This document shows, one piece after another, positions 1 through 10,715 of a stretch of DNA of 64,000 bases. The translations under genes and the position numbers were made by a program. The stretch's first letter is position 1. Each line of letters opens with the position of its first letter. Below the pieces are notes generated by a model. That model saw only the letters and a program-made list of their open reading frames with translations, made no database searches and was not told where the DNA came from. Source of the stretch: Pleurotus djamor (Eukaryota; Basidiomycota; Agaricomycetes; Agaricales; Pleurotaceae). Location of the stretch: positions 24,724 to 88,723 of the forward strand of contig JAPEVF010000153.1 of assembly GCA_029747585.1 (NCBI GenBank). The letters are read 5' to 3'.

Positions 1-1
1 C

Positions 2-409
2 GCGTTTACAGCTCATAAGGCTCAAGGAATGACCATGGAGTGCATTATCGTTGACATCCAATCCTGTAGAGGCATCGAGAGCGTATACGTGATGCTTTCA
101 AGAGTGAAAACATTAGAGGGACTACTCATTTTACGACCATTCAATATCAAGAAGATTCGCTGTCGTCCGTCTCAAGATCGTAGGATAGAGATGGAACGCC
201 TGAATGTATTAAGACTCAGAACAATATGCAAGTACGGCGATGAAGAAGAAATTACCCGGGCGCGACAGACCTTGACTGAACTCAATCCCAAAAAGCAACC
301 GAGCGTCAATGAAGAGGAAGAAACGATGTTGAAGAATATGGTGCTCGAAGTTGATTCGAGTAGCAGACTGGGTAAGCAATGGCCAAAGAAACGGCGGAGG
401 TCTGATTGA
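2..409 (+). CDS. PIF1-like helicase, C-terminal end (Helitron type), partial
   Basis: The reading frame is already open at base 2 and ends at a stop at 407-409, so only the last 135 residues lie in the window. The first residues, AFTAHKAQGMTM, match the motif V region of SF1B PIF1 helicases, and VYVMLSRVKTLEGLLIL about 35 residues later matches motif VI with its arginine finger (Y-V-x-L-S-R-V). The tail is basic and ends in PKKRRRSD, a nuclear-localisation-like stretch. In mushrooms most such tails belong to RepHel proteins of Helitron transposons, where the helicase unwinds DNA during rolling-circle transposition. A host PIF1 cannot be excluded because the Rep part lies outside the window. 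I see no clear Helitron 3' end downstream. Confidence 0.8.
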   Translation, partial: AFTAHKAQGMTMECIIVDIQSCRGIESVYVMLSRVKTLEGLLILRPFNIKKIRCRPSQDRRIEMERLNVLRLRTICKYGDEEEITRARQTLTELNPKKQPSVNEEEETMLKNMVLEVDSSSRLGKQWPKKRRRSD

Positions 410-437
410 AGGAAGGACAGGTAGAACAGACCAGACG

Positions 438-686
438 ATGTCGAGCTGCACGGGTCATATAGGTAGAGTGTATTTGGGACGCTACCAAAATACCATAAGT
501 GATGTGTTGGTACAGTCAACCTACGATACTGAGCATGAAAATTTCTGCGTAGTACACGGTTCCACCTTCGGGGAGTATTTCGTTGCCATCAGTGAAAGCG
601 ATGATAATGGCGTCTTTAAAGGTGAAAACATAACGTTTAGCGTAGTGATTCCCGAAACTTGCTACCACGGGATGGCATCAGTTTAG
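438..686 (+). CDS. small orphan ORF downstream of the helicase
   Basis: This 82-residue reading frame starts at an ATG 28 bp after the helicase stop. The composition looks protein-like (runs such as GRVYLGRYQ and GEYFVAISE), but I recognise no domain, signal peptide or membrane segment. No splice sites obviously extend it. It may be cargo or remnant sequence of the same mobile element, or chance. Confidence 0.2.
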   Translation: MSSCTGHIGRVYLGRYQNTISDVLVQSTYDTEHENFCVVHGSTFGEYFVAISESDDNGVFKGENITFSVVIPETCYHGMASV

Positions 687-2003
687 TGCGATGTCAGGGT
701 GTGGAAAGGATGAACGTACTATGTGTCCCACTGTCATAGGTGACGAAATTACCAAAGTTTTGGACGAAAAAACGGATATGTAGTTCTGCTTGTACGAAAT
801 TGTAATTTGTCGTCACTTCGTAGGAGGGAACCTCATATGCATCATCTAAAGTTGAGGAAGTTACAAGTAAAAAGGGTTGATTACACGCGTATATGTGTCG
901 ACACTCACGGCGGATGATTGCAGCGAACTGGATATACCGGTTCTCGGGCATATACTTCCATGACCATAGATTCTGTTCGTTCGCTCAATGACAGGAGCAA
1001 CATCAGTAGGCGTAACATGACACGCCATGTGAAGAACCCTACCAAATTTTAACCGTAATCCGCTACTATTCGCTGTATTAGACATATTCAAGTTGTTGGA
1101 CATGATGTGATTCGCGCTTACCAGTTTAGTCCACAATTTATACGCTGTGCGTATGAGGCTCTCGCCTACAGTGATTAGTCTTTGCTTTCTTGGCCCGGAC
1201 CAAGGCGCAACCGATAGTTTAACACCGCGTCCGGTCTGATTTTGGATTTGTGAGCATCGTGTGAGCGGTGTTGACCTTTGCTGTTGGTAGTAGAGTGCTT
1301 GAGCATACTTGCGCATCGCGGATACATGTGGCCGTCAGCAAAAATTCCCTGGTTTGTACGATGTCTATCGTGAACTTTGGAGCGTCAGAAATTGTACGCG
1401 GATCCATTACTAACCTCGGATAGAAAATCCCTACATCAGGGTTAGATATTCTCCGACTCTATGCGTTGGACCATGCGGTAGTACCAGAGAGATTTTCAGG
1501 GTAAACAGTTACACCGTGCATGGCGGGGCGACGACTCGGTGGTTCCGCGTACACAAATTTCGCAGATTTCGGGTGATTCACGTTCAGCGTTCACTTCGTG
1601 TAGATTCTTTTGGGTTATGCCATATGAGAGAGAGAAAAAATCTCGTGTGGCTTTGATCTTCAGGCCACATCGAAAGTGGTGCTTTCCTGAGTAATAATCA
1701 AAACCCGCATTTTGACACAGAGTAAATCCAACGCACAAGTCTGTCATTGAGGGCAAGGTCGCGATGCAGTGAGGAAAGAAACAGCGTGCGTAGTATCAGG
1801 ATCGCGTGTACTCCGTGTGGTGTGTTGGGAACTTCGGGTCGATCCTTGGCCTTGGTGCTTAGCGTCCAAGGTAGAGAACCGTCGAAGGAAGGAAAAGCTG
1901 CTGACGCATCTAGCTTACAGGGTCGGGTTGGCCTTGTTTCGGTTTTGAGCCGTGGATATAAAGGTAGGCCAGGGATTCGCGTCGTTATCCTCAGTATCAG
2001 CAA
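687..2003. other. stretch without a supported gene
   Basis: Both strands carry reading frames of 60-150 codons, the longest on the minus strand at 861-1316. None shows a recognisable motif or a convincing chain of exons. A minus-strand frame with an ATG at 1407 could be a first exon, but I could not join it to anything. The stretch most likely holds remnants of the Helitron and the promoter of the gene at 2004. Confidence 0.4.
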
Positions 2004-3576
2004 ATGGTTCGAGTTATTCTGAAGAAACCGAAGGTACCGAAGCCTGAAAAACAAGATGTTCATTCCTCAGATTCGGACGACGTCAAGGTGGAAGACTCTT
2101 ACATGCTAGATTCCGCAAATCGCAGCGACACAATCTCCTCCAATGGTGACGCTTCGACTGAAATTTTAACGCCTCCTGGGAGTGACGGCATGGGGACTTC
2201 TGACGCGTCGGGCTATGTGCCGCTCACAGACGAAGAAGCGCTCGTTCAATTCCCAGGGCTACCTGACATCGTACGCGACCGTCTTCTCTATGGTAGGGGT
2301 CTCTCCGTACTTTGTACCGTTGCGAACTGTGCTAATCTCAGTCTTCTAGATGGAATCTATTTCGAACTGTATAAGAAAATGACAGATGAAGGCGCCAACC
2401 AGTCAAAAATGCTTGCCACCGCCAAGTATAAGAAGGATTTCTTCATTGCAAAACCAGACGACCATAATCTTATGTTCACGCGTGAGGATGGGGCATTGGC
2501 ATCCTTCACCTTGTTTGGGGAAGTCTCGACATCGATGCAAGGGACGATCCACTCTGCCAAGGGCAACCATTTCACTGGTCGAGGAGGAGATGTGAGTCAT
2601 ATTATCCGGTCCTTCGCACTTTATTTATTGATACCTCTAATAGCCCTTCAAATTCTTGGCGGACGATTCGAAGTGTAAGAATGTATTCTTGCTTCGCCGC
2701 CCAACTGCCGCGCCGGATGAGATTGTCCAACTTTTCAATGCTCAGACGCACCTTCTGGAAGACGTTCTGTATCACATCAAGCTGACAGAGGAAGGAGTAC
2801 GTTTCATCATGGCCGTTTTTCCTATGTGCTGATAATGTATTTGTAGGAATGGAAATCGTGGCCTTGGCTTCGCTCCACGGACGGGCCGGACGGAGAGTTG
2901 AACGCAATTCCGTTGGTTACCCCTCCCATCTACGGTGTAAGTGGTCTACTTAAAGCGAGTGTTTCCTTAGCTTGACTGGGTGTTTCTACTTCTAGAGACC
3001 TTCGGATGTCGGACGACAGGCCACGTCTGGTAGGCGTCGCAATGAAACGACGGAGAAAGTTGTTCGTCCGAGCAGTGAGTAAAAATCTTAATTCCAGGCG
3101 GTCTTCTCATCCCTGTTTGACACAGATCCCGCTATCCATGTTGGCGCATTGTACGACCCGATGTTACTCCCTGACTATGGAGGCCATTACTTTCAGCTGA
3201 AGAACAATAAGCTGGTACAACACAACATCCTTGATATGGATGATAATCTCATCCCGCCCTGGGAGGCCTATGACAAACTTCGCCCCGGTACACTCATCCT
3301 TGCTAACGTGACACTTCACTGTTATGTTAGTGAGGCGGATAAACGAAAGGTTCGTTGTGATACCCCCAGGTTGTTTTTGTCATCTGATCGACCCGGCAGT
3401 ATTATCAAGTCAAAATGATCGAGATGAAGGTCATCGCGGAGTCAGGAGAAGACTCCGAAATCAAGTCACGTCCGGAAGTTCCGCTCACCGCGAAAGCCCA
3501 AGCGAATATCATAGAAATGAACAACGATTACTCCGACTTCCGACCGAAGAAGAAGCGTAAGATTTCCGAGAATTAG
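2004..3576 (+). CDS. orphan nuclear protein of a mushroom-specific type, multi-exon
   Basis: Most exons join in frame. Exon 1 is 2004-2591, with a likely 57-nt in-frame intron at 2293-2349 (branch-like TGCTAAT, acceptor CTAG). Introns follow at 2592-2643, 2797-2846, 2937-2995 and 3350-3399. The junction just before 3098 is the one I could not settle: the exon from 3098 reads AVFSSLFDTDPAIHVGALYD, but the donor is ambiguous. The N-terminus is acidic and serine-rich. The centre contains LEDVLYHIKL and the C-terminal third contains WEAYDKLRPGTL and NVTLHCYV. The last residues include PKKKRK, a classical nuclear localisation signal. Similar sequences recur as uncharacterised proteins in Agaricomycete genomes, as far as I can recall. 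No catalytic motif is visible. The role is unknown; the NLS and acidic head fit a chromatin or DNA-associated protein. Confidence 0.75.
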
Positions 3577-3684
3577 ATGTATCAGATGGATAGATAAAGA
3601 GAGTCATTCGAGAAAGAATAAATCAGAGTTGTTTTGTCTTGTATTTCGGGGATTTGAGAGTACACGCCCGCGGTAAGGAAGTGA

Positions 3685-4308
3685 CTAAGATACACGCTCG
3701 TAAGAGATATCGCGATCAAGTTCTACAGCTTCTATGGTAGCCTCATATTCAGGGTCCATCACGTTCTGGAAGTATACACTTGCATCCACCGACAGATAGA
3801 CAATGCTACGCCGGGCCCAAATAGCGACCCATCTAATATCGCCAAAATTGTACATAGTTCGGAACGCAATGAGTAATTGAACATGGGTGCTTGTGAGTGC
3901 GATTCCGCCTTGAATAGCACCATACCCAAAACGATGGTGGTAGACCGTCGATCCCATGTGAACAGGGTTATCTTGGTGCCGGTGGTCGATAACGAGTTCG
4001 TTGGCTAAGCTGGGAGGGGCGGATATTTGACCGAGAAGGATTGGTACAAAATTGGGAGTACTGTGACGGAAGCGATATAAGGTGGGCGCGAAATCGTCAC
4101 GACTATGCCGGAAAACGAGGGGTTCACGGGCATCTTGATTGGTGGCGATGGTCTGACCGTGCCGTCTTAAAAAACGAGTGATAGTGTCGTGATGAACTCG
4201 ATCATATGCGGCATAGGCATGCGAGGAACGAGTGCCATCACCGGTGTACCCAATCGCGTTGAACGTTGGATAATCGCAAGCAGCTGGTATCATGTTGATG
4301 GCAAGCAT
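3685..4308 (-). CDS. uncharacterised 207-residue protein, single exon
   Basis: This is a clean intronless frame from ATG at 4308 to a stop at 3685. A TATA-like TTATTTAAAGG lies about 70 bases upstream, which supports this start. The first dozen residues (MLAINMIPAACD) are mildly hydrophobic, but this is weak as a signal peptide. The protein is rich in His, Arg and Tyr, with clusters such as VYHHRFGYGAIQGG and WVAIWARRSIVYLSV near the C-terminus. There are at most two cysteines. I do not recognise the family. It shares only a 108-bp 3'-3' gap with the gene ending at 3576, so the two are convergent. Confidence 0.55.
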   Translation of the reverse strand: MLAINMIPAACDYPTFNAIGYTGDGTRSSHAYAAYDRVHHDTITRFLRRHGQTIATNQDAREPLVFRHSRDDFAPTLYRFRHSTPNFVPILLGQISAPPSLANELVIDHRHQDNPVHMGSTVYHHRFGYGAIQGGIALTSTHVQLLIAFRTMYNFGDIRWVAIWARRSIVYLSVDASVYFQNVMDPEYEATIEAVELDRDISYERVS

Positions 4309-4376
4309 TGTTGCCGTCAGGAGAGAGAGGAAAGGATAGCAGAAGAGCTGGATATCCTCTTAAAGGATGGGTTCCA

Positions 4377-4387
4377 CCTTTAAATAA
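4377..4387 (-). promoter_or_regulatory. TATA-like element of the orphan gene starting at 4308
   Basis: Read on the minus strand the sequence is TTATTTAAAGG, about 70 nt before the ATG, a normal TATA distance for basidiomycete genes with a short leader. Confidence 0.45.
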
Positions 4388-6448
4388 GTCGGGCCGTTTC
4401 TACTTGGCTCGGCCTTATCAGTGGAAACTACTGTTGAGTCGGAATCTACCTTGGTCTAACACACGATCGTTACCGGAAAACAAGGAGCTGAGTAGATGTG
4501 CCTTCGAAGCGCCATCACATAGCCACCCAGCGGTAGTATGACGTGACATATACTGTCAAGTCAACGATTCCTGGGGCTGACATGCGGTGAGCCGTAATAC
4601 TAACCGTAACTCTGATAGAAGCATTATTTTCGAGGGGACATGAACGGTTACTTGGTCCCTCTTTGGCATGATTCTTCTGCGTGTAGGATCTGTACTTGTT
4701 ACTCGACTCTTCTGCTTTTTTTACAACTTCAAATGGTTCGCGCCTCGGCGCGAAGTCCTTCAAGGCCAAACCATGAGGAGACAGGGAAATGAAAGGGGAA
4801 CAGGGGCTTAGTGTATAGATATAGGCCGCGTCATGTATAAGTGCGTGCAGACGAAGACGGACAAAAACGCACGGTAGATACAGTATATACTCATCAAAGT
4901 GTGATTTGATTGATCCGCATGTGGATAGCGGCCATAATACATTGGCGAACAGCGGAGCGAGGTTTACTAAGTGTATACACGGAAAATCGAAGTTGAGTAG
5001 TCATATTGCTCGGGGTGACCTCTATTCATGAGAGAAGTCTCTACATAGCGATTGACGTGCATGTGGGACTGCAATGTGCCACTGAGGTACACTGATTAGT
5101 TGAGAATACAAGCTGGGTATGATGGGACACTAACCAAGCATTCTGCGCATCCACAGACTGCGGATACTCACTCTTGCTGTCAAGCACGGTACTTGCTCTA
5201 TATGAGAGTGGTGCTTCTGCACTTTGTAACCACTGGCAAAGTGAAGGCGTTGGGCACTCTTGCTGATTGCAGACGTTGTCAAAAGTTGGTGGATGACATG
5301 CTGTCGGTTGAAGTGGACTCGGAGAGTAAGAGCACATCCCATCTTGTGGGGTGCTGGTCGGCTGATTTGTCCAGAATCTTGACTCGCCTGATTCACCTGC
5401 ACCATGAATGTATGGAGGTAGAATTCTGGCGGTATTAACAGAGGGGCGAGAAACGAGGTCGCATACTATGGGTCTTCGCTTTTAGCCTATTTCGCTGAGC
5501 CNAAAAAAACATACCCACTAGGGCCGGACTTGCACGTGTCACGTAGACCTTGGATTCGACTGCCCACTTGCTTTGGTGTTCTCCTCCTCCCTGTAGTCTA
5601 TGTTCGTGTGCACAATTACAATTCAATCGTCAAGACCAATGTAAAATGTGGATATTACCTCAGAGATATAATCAGAGACGAAGCAATTTCGTCTTGGAAA
5701 CCTTCCGAGACGCCCAGCATCGGGAAATAAGGATTGATATCTTTTCAAACCTATAGGGATGCGTCAGAAATTAACTCAAAAACTGCAGCTACTCACCTTC
5801 AATTAGAGCAGCTTCGCTATAACACAGGAACCAATTGGTGAGGAGTTCTGAGATGATGACAGCGAAAACACGTACAGCTTAGGTGGCCAGATCGCTTCTT
5901 CCGAGCGCCCTTTAACTGTTTTCCACTTAACACGGCGAGTCTCCAAATTCCGAGCAGAAGTACAGTTTTGGTCTTCTACCGATGTTGGCTCAACGAATGC
6001 CTCGATGGTTGATGCGCTGAAGAATGATGACGCCTGATTTTTTTCGACGGGAGGAACATCCTGCCCGGTATGCCAGTTGATAAGAGACATTCGTATTGTA
6101 GAGATAACTGGGTGACTGGATTGTGGTATACGTCGAAAGTGAAACGAGAGCCGGGCACAAAAACCATACTTATATGTGGTCCACACACAAGAGTAAAAAC
6201 CCTAGAAAACCAATGAATACGTGAAAAGATCTGAATCTTGATTTCAAGGACGAACCAAATAAATGGCAAATAATTTTACTGATAGTAACTGAGCAAAACT
6301 ATTCCATAAACGAACAAACCGTCTTATTATGGACTCAGGGTCAATGTTTACAGTGTTTCGACCACATGGTAACTATGAAAAAAAACCAGTGAATTGAAAA
6401 CGGAGCGTCAGGAACAAAGTAATAACTTTTTGATTATATATTTATTAT
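4388..6448. other. stretch without a supported gene
   Basis: A plus-strand frame ending at 5438 (contains RILTRLIHLHHECMEVEFW) and a minus-strand frame at 5803-6186 look weakly protein-like, but neither has a good start or a recognisable motif. A single N at 5502 sits before an A-run. I see no RNA gene and no clear repeat here. Confidence 0.4.
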
Positions 6449-6790
6449 TTAATTTGTTGTGGATTTCTTGCTTCTAGCACCGTACTCCGCATATTCAAAC
6501 CAACGAAGCATACTCAAAAGATAAAATGTTCCTGACTTCTCAGGCTTTTTCCAGTCCAAGTCAACGAGACTTATCATGGGCTCAACGACCACATTGTTAA
6601 GACCACGGTAAATTCCATTGTAATCCCTCAATTTCTCCTTTTTTTTATGGTTAGTAAATGGATATTAGATAACTTACTCCTAGGGAGCGCGGATATTGTC
6701 GGGTCCTAACTGGATCGTCTGTTGCGTCATGTGCTAGGAAAGACTTGGAAAGGAAGCCTGGGAATACAGGAAGTGCGTTATTATGACGGT
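6449..6790 (-). pseudogene. 3' end of an unrecognised gene, probably a fragment
   Basis: Two exons join cleanly on the minus strand. The upstream one contains PVFPGFLSKSFLAHDATDDP and ends at GTAAGT (donor near 6680). The downstream one contains GLNNVVVEPMISLVDLDW and YLLSMLRWFEYAEYGARSK and stops at 6449. The intron is about 40 nt with a polypurine acceptor. Codon use and the sustained frame across the splice argue for real coding origin. Going upstream the frame meets a stop near 6820, and no further exon or start could be found, so this looks like the tail of a larger gene whose front has been lost or has diverged. Family not recognised; the acidic and aromatic tail is compatible with a transposon-encoded protein, but this is a guess. 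Confidence 0.4.
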
Positions 6791-6851
6791 AACTCGTGTT
6801 CAAATGATAACATCAACATGCGGCAGGATTTATGAAAACGGGGAACAAGAG

Positions 6852-6918
6852 GAATTGAACTCGCGGCCTCGGGGACACTTTGATCAGGCTTGCCAGGGTG
6901 CAATGGCAAGATGCGCCA
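6852..6918 (-). other. tRNA-like A/B-box pair (possible tRNA-derived relic)
   Basis: On the minus strand TGGCGCATCTTG resembles a pol III A box, and GTTCAATTC at 6852-6860 matches the B-box consensus GWTCRANNC at normal spacing. The acceptor and T stems do not pair, so it is not a functional tRNA. It may be a tRNA-derived SINE head or a coincidence. Confidence 0.25.
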
Positions 6919-7003
6919 TGATTCCACCTGCACCAAAGCGCCCTGCAATTTTACGATAATTAAAAAATGATAAGGGTGCAGCACGTTGCATCCAACCACC
7001 AAT

Positions 7004-7714
7004 ATGCCAAGCGTACACGCCCTCCAACCAATCTCTCCGCATCTTACAGATGATGGACAATTATTCCGGCATATGGAGTTTCATATCCTTACAATTCAGG
7101 GATTACTATCGCCGCAAAATGCTCGTGAAGTTCGTCTTCAGGGTCTCATCTTAATCATTAAGCGGACCTTTGGAAGCACGTCCATCCCATTTGGATCTCT
7201 CTCTACACCACCAATCCGCATTGAAACATCAAGTATTAGCAGCCCTGCATTTCTAAACCATGAGAATGGGGTTTCCATCATTGACTCTGGTCAAATTCAC
7301 TGTGGTCGACAACTTTACCATGCCTTCCATGGGCTGGGAGTTGCACTTGGATTCATTGGCATTCAACACGGATATGTCAATGTCTTGATGGTTTTCCAAA
7401 GAGAGGAAGAGTGGGCACCATATCGATTCATGAGTGCATGGGCACCTCATTCCATCGTTGAAATAAACGATGTCCACAAGGGAGTCAATANGTGCCGAAC
7501 TGGCACTATTGACACGGGACCTTCCTCGGCATCGCGTCCTTCGTTGCAGTGGGTCGAACGCGCTTTGCAACCACGCCTTCATGGTGGTTCACCGCGTTAT
7601 CTACACTGGTACGGCGGAAGAGGGGATCCAGACATGGTGAAGTGGGAAGGTGTGGACCATGTATATGAGGTTTGGCGTGCGGACTGGGAGAGCGATCTCA
7701 GAAGTATCTTCTGA
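7004..7714 (+). CDS. uncharacterised protein of about 236 residues
   Basis: An open frame runs from ATG at 7004 to a stop at 7712-7714, 58 bp before the protease start. One ambiguous base at 7491 falls inside it. Composition is protein-like, with HILTIQGLLSPQNAREVRLQ near the front, a glycine-rich middle (FHGLGVALGFIGIQHG) and an aromatic acidic C-terminus (VYEVWRADWESDLRSIF). No signal peptide, membrane helix or known motif is visible. The start is unsure because the frame is open a little further upstream without another ATG. It may be a terminal exon of a larger gene. Confidence 0.4.
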   Translation: MPSVHALQPISPHLTDDGQLFRHMEFHILTIQGLLSPQNAREVRLQGLILIIKRTFGSTSIPFGSLSTPPIRIETSSISSPAFLNHENGVSIIDSGQIHCGRQLYHAFHGLGVALGFIGIQHGYVNVLMVFQREEEWAPYRFMSAWAPHSIVEINDVHKGVNXCRTGTIDTGPSSASRPSLQWVERALQPRLHGGSPRYLHWYGGRGDPDMVKWEGVDHVYEVWRADWESDLRSIF

Positions 7715-7772
7715 TCGGTTGGAGCCAAGTTAGAGCTTCGCGGAGTCTATCAGCTAAGAATAAAAAGAGATC

Positions 7773-8797
7773 ATGGTCGGAAAGCTTCTAACACCAATGT
7801 CTCAACCACACCACGCCGTCACCTTCACTCTCGACATCCCTGAGCAGACCCAAGACTTCATATCCTTCAGAACCCATAATCGAAACGACGCAGAGTCTGT
7901 CGACGGTCGTCCGGCTCAGGGCACCAATTCTGATGGTCACACAGATAGCGGCCTACATAAATGTACATTTTCAACCCCTCTCTGTAACATCACTTACCCA
8001 ACTCCATCCTTTTCCTTTCTAGCCGTCGTCAAACTTATATCCCACTTCCAAACACACATGGGCGTCCGACGGAAGCAGGGGACTGGTTGGTTTGTGGCAT
8101 CCAATATAATCGTGACCGCCGGGCACCTCGTCTATGACAGGGAGCAGAGCAACTGGGGCCGTTGCATCTCGGTCGAGATTTACATGCCTTGCGAAGAAGA
8201 CCAGTCTGTCAATATACCAGACTCGGACGCTCAAGTTTGCGTTCACTATGGTCATCAGGTCATCACTACAGAGCACTGGGTCCGGCCACATCCAAATTCT
8301 GACGCACAAGCTCGTCGAAATGATATTGCGTTCATCCGCTTTCGAGAACCATCCCATGTCCAGTTGGATGCTCGAAATACACCAGCATGCCCTCTTCCAC
8401 ACGCAATCTCTTCATCCCCTATCCAGGAGCCAAGGAAGAGCCTGACGCCGTGCACGGACATCGCGCGCTCACCACTTGGGACGTCGACAACGACAAAGAC
8501 CACATGATCACGCACCAGATTTCAACGCGTTGTGACCAGTCCGGTGCCCCAATCATCGCCGAAACTGAGGAAGGAAGGGTTGTGGTTGGTACCCATTGCT
8601 ACGGCGCGGGTGAAAGGGGCCCAAGTAACCTCGGCACTTCTATCGGTGGCAAATGGGGGATCGACTATCCCAAGTACCTTGCTTTGTTCAACCGCCCAGA
8701 TGCTTTTGATCCTCTGCCGATCAGATTGCGCCTCGTTCCCCTTGACCCTACCGTCTCAGCAATCAGTGTTGCTGCTACTCAACGGGACAATAAGTGA
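7773..8797 (+). CDS. trypsin-like serine protease, V8/glutamyl-endopeptidase type, with a one-base frameshift
   Basis: The complete catalytic triad is visible: His in VTAGH (about residue 98), Asp in RRNDIAFIRF (about 164) and Ser in CDQSGAP (about 237), the order of S1B/V8-like proteases that cut after acidic residues. Residues FIPYPGAK correspond to the V8 'GYP' loop and HCYGAG to the strand after the serine. A 60-nt intron (7963-8022) fits GT-AG with a pyrimidine tract. Between Asp and Ser the frame changes at about 8365-8395; total exon length is one base short of a multiple of three, and one more C in the CCC near 8390 would restore it, so a sequencing undercall is likely. No signal peptide is seen, unlike secreted bacterial V8 proteases. 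Substrate unknown. If the frameshift is real, this is a pseudogene. Confidence 0.75.
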
Positions 8798-8934
8798 ACC
8801 GTCCATCCCGTCGTACGCACCATCCTTTCCTAAGCGTACCGCGCCACACCTCTGTATTTATAGTTTGTATAATCCTCTCCAAAATATATTGTTGCCTTTG
8901 ATCTAGGAACTGACACCGGGGCACATACCTACTG

Positions 8935-10715
8935 TCACGATCCTAAAAAATCTCCTTCTCTTCTACCAAGGACATTTGAATGAGCATCCCCAAACCACGC
9001 CGCATTTCCGCCCGTCCCACTCCTAGTCCCAGTAACAGAAACAAAGATAGAATCACCAACGGGCGCAGTGAGGGTACTCAGCTGCGCTCTTCTACATGCA
9101 TCCTCTCTCAGTCGAAGGAGGATACGCGCGGAAAAAATTGAGTGGAGGGTCCTCTGTGGTCTAGTAGGTCTCTCAATGAGAGGTTGGACTGCGAAACATG
9201 AACGGAGACTAACGCGAGAAGGACGAGAGCAAACTCGCGGTCCTACGCCGGGAAGTAAGCAAATTACCAAGGATCCCGAGGTACCTGTTGACGCTGACAT
9301 ACCGCAAAGAGGAGCACCATAGCATTCGCGAAAGAGACAGCTAACATGCGAAACGGGTGAATAACGAGTGATAAAAGCATGATGATAAAACGTCGACGAC
9401 TTACCTGCTAGAACCGTGTAATACAGAACGCCTTCGAAGAAACAACTCTTCTCAGAATATATAACACGTCAAGATTTATGGGTAGACGCACCGTCTTGGT
9501 AGAACTTGAACAGAAACGACGAAGAGGATGAAGATGAATACTTGATCTTCGGATGAACTGAAACGTCATCAGTGCAACTGTTTAGTCGGCTAGAGCTCGG
9601 GACAGCAGTTAAAAAGCCAACATACGATCTCTCAGTCCTTTGATCACAGTAAGGATCAGCATGACTTGCAAAACGAATCAAACACCAGTCAGACAGCCGA
9701 CAAGCATGAAGCCTAGGAGAGGGCACGCACTGATCTCAAACGCCATGAGAACGAGAAACGAGATATACGTTGCGTTGTCTTCAAACTTGATATGACAACC
9801 GCGCATCGAGGTTTCAGCAGGTATGTCTCCCACTATCAGATCCAATATAACAACCAGAAAACGATGAGTGCACGGAGAGAAGAAAAGGAAGGTACTCACA
9901 CGACACATGCCTCAAAAACGTAGCGTACATAAGAGAGCCAACGACGATAGCTACCAGCGCCAACACGAGGAGAAAAATTCCGCATTTTCTTGATTGGTTC
10001 CACATCGCCCAGACGCGGAGGAGCATAATGGCTACATTACAAAGCGAAGAAGTCAGTCAGTCGATCAAGGAGGCAAGAGGACTTCAGGCAGCAAAGTGTG
10101 GGAGGACGTACTTTCAGCGACCATCAACCCGGCTAAGACGATCCCTAAACCGAACGGCAGTCAATCAATTCAATCAATTAATGTTCCCATCACCGCGTCG
10201 CTTTGAAAACCCGTACTCACACCCGTTGACCAGGTTCAACACCCCACACAACTTCGCAGACATAACCGGAGGCCCAAGGATACCTTTGCATCGTTTAACG
10301 TAGCTCAGCAAACCATCGACCTCCAAGGAATAAGCACATACTCCAGGTCCACGGCACGATATTCAAATACGGCGAATACCTCGTCAAGAAGTACAGCACC
10401 TTTCCTAGACTCCAGGACGTCGACCAGACGAACTGGATTTCGTCATTGATCGTTAACACATGGTCATAGACCTGACAATCGAACGGGTTTGCTAAGAAAG
10501 TGGGAAACCTAAGTGATGGGGTACTCACTTGTAGAAATTCGAATGATACTGCATCAAAGGAGTGTCAACGAAGCCTGCGCGTGGGAGGTGCTGTCAGGTC
10601 ATACTGGTAACATACTACGACAGCGGTATGTAAGCATGCGAGAACGACACCCATAGCATGAAAAGCTTACAGAGGTTTGAAGGATCGTAAACAATGAACC
10701 AAGGTCTGAGCTCAT
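8935..10715 (-). CDS. DUF6533 multi-pass membrane protein A
   Basis: ATG at 10715 (MSSDLGSLFTILQTS) is followed by about a dozen short exons in the same order and phases as in paralogue D. The DUF6533 core is VYDHVLTINDEIQFVW then SWSLGKVLYFLTRYSPYLNI. Further exons give GIVLAGLMVAE, MLLRVWAMWNQSRKCGIF, a long hydrophobic helix, RGCHIKFEDN, VMLILTVIKGLRD, LFKFYQDG, GVLYYTVLA, VSFANAMVLLFA and LHSIFSARILLRLREDA. The soluble tail holds AAWFGDAHSNV and stops at 8935. All splice sites I checked are canonical, with no stop or shift, so the gene looks intact. By its first exon it is closest to E. It is convergent with the protease gene, only 137 bp away. Confidence 0.8.

Noticed and set aside
861..1316. 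Minus-strand frame of 151 codons near the Helitron tail
   Set aside because: No motif, no start or splice context, and no continuation; not called as a gene.
3006..3080. Alternative first exon starting at ATG 3006 (MSDDRPRLVG)
   Set aside because: It lies within the multi-exon gene at 2004-3576 and would need a 23-nt intron to reach the next coding frame.
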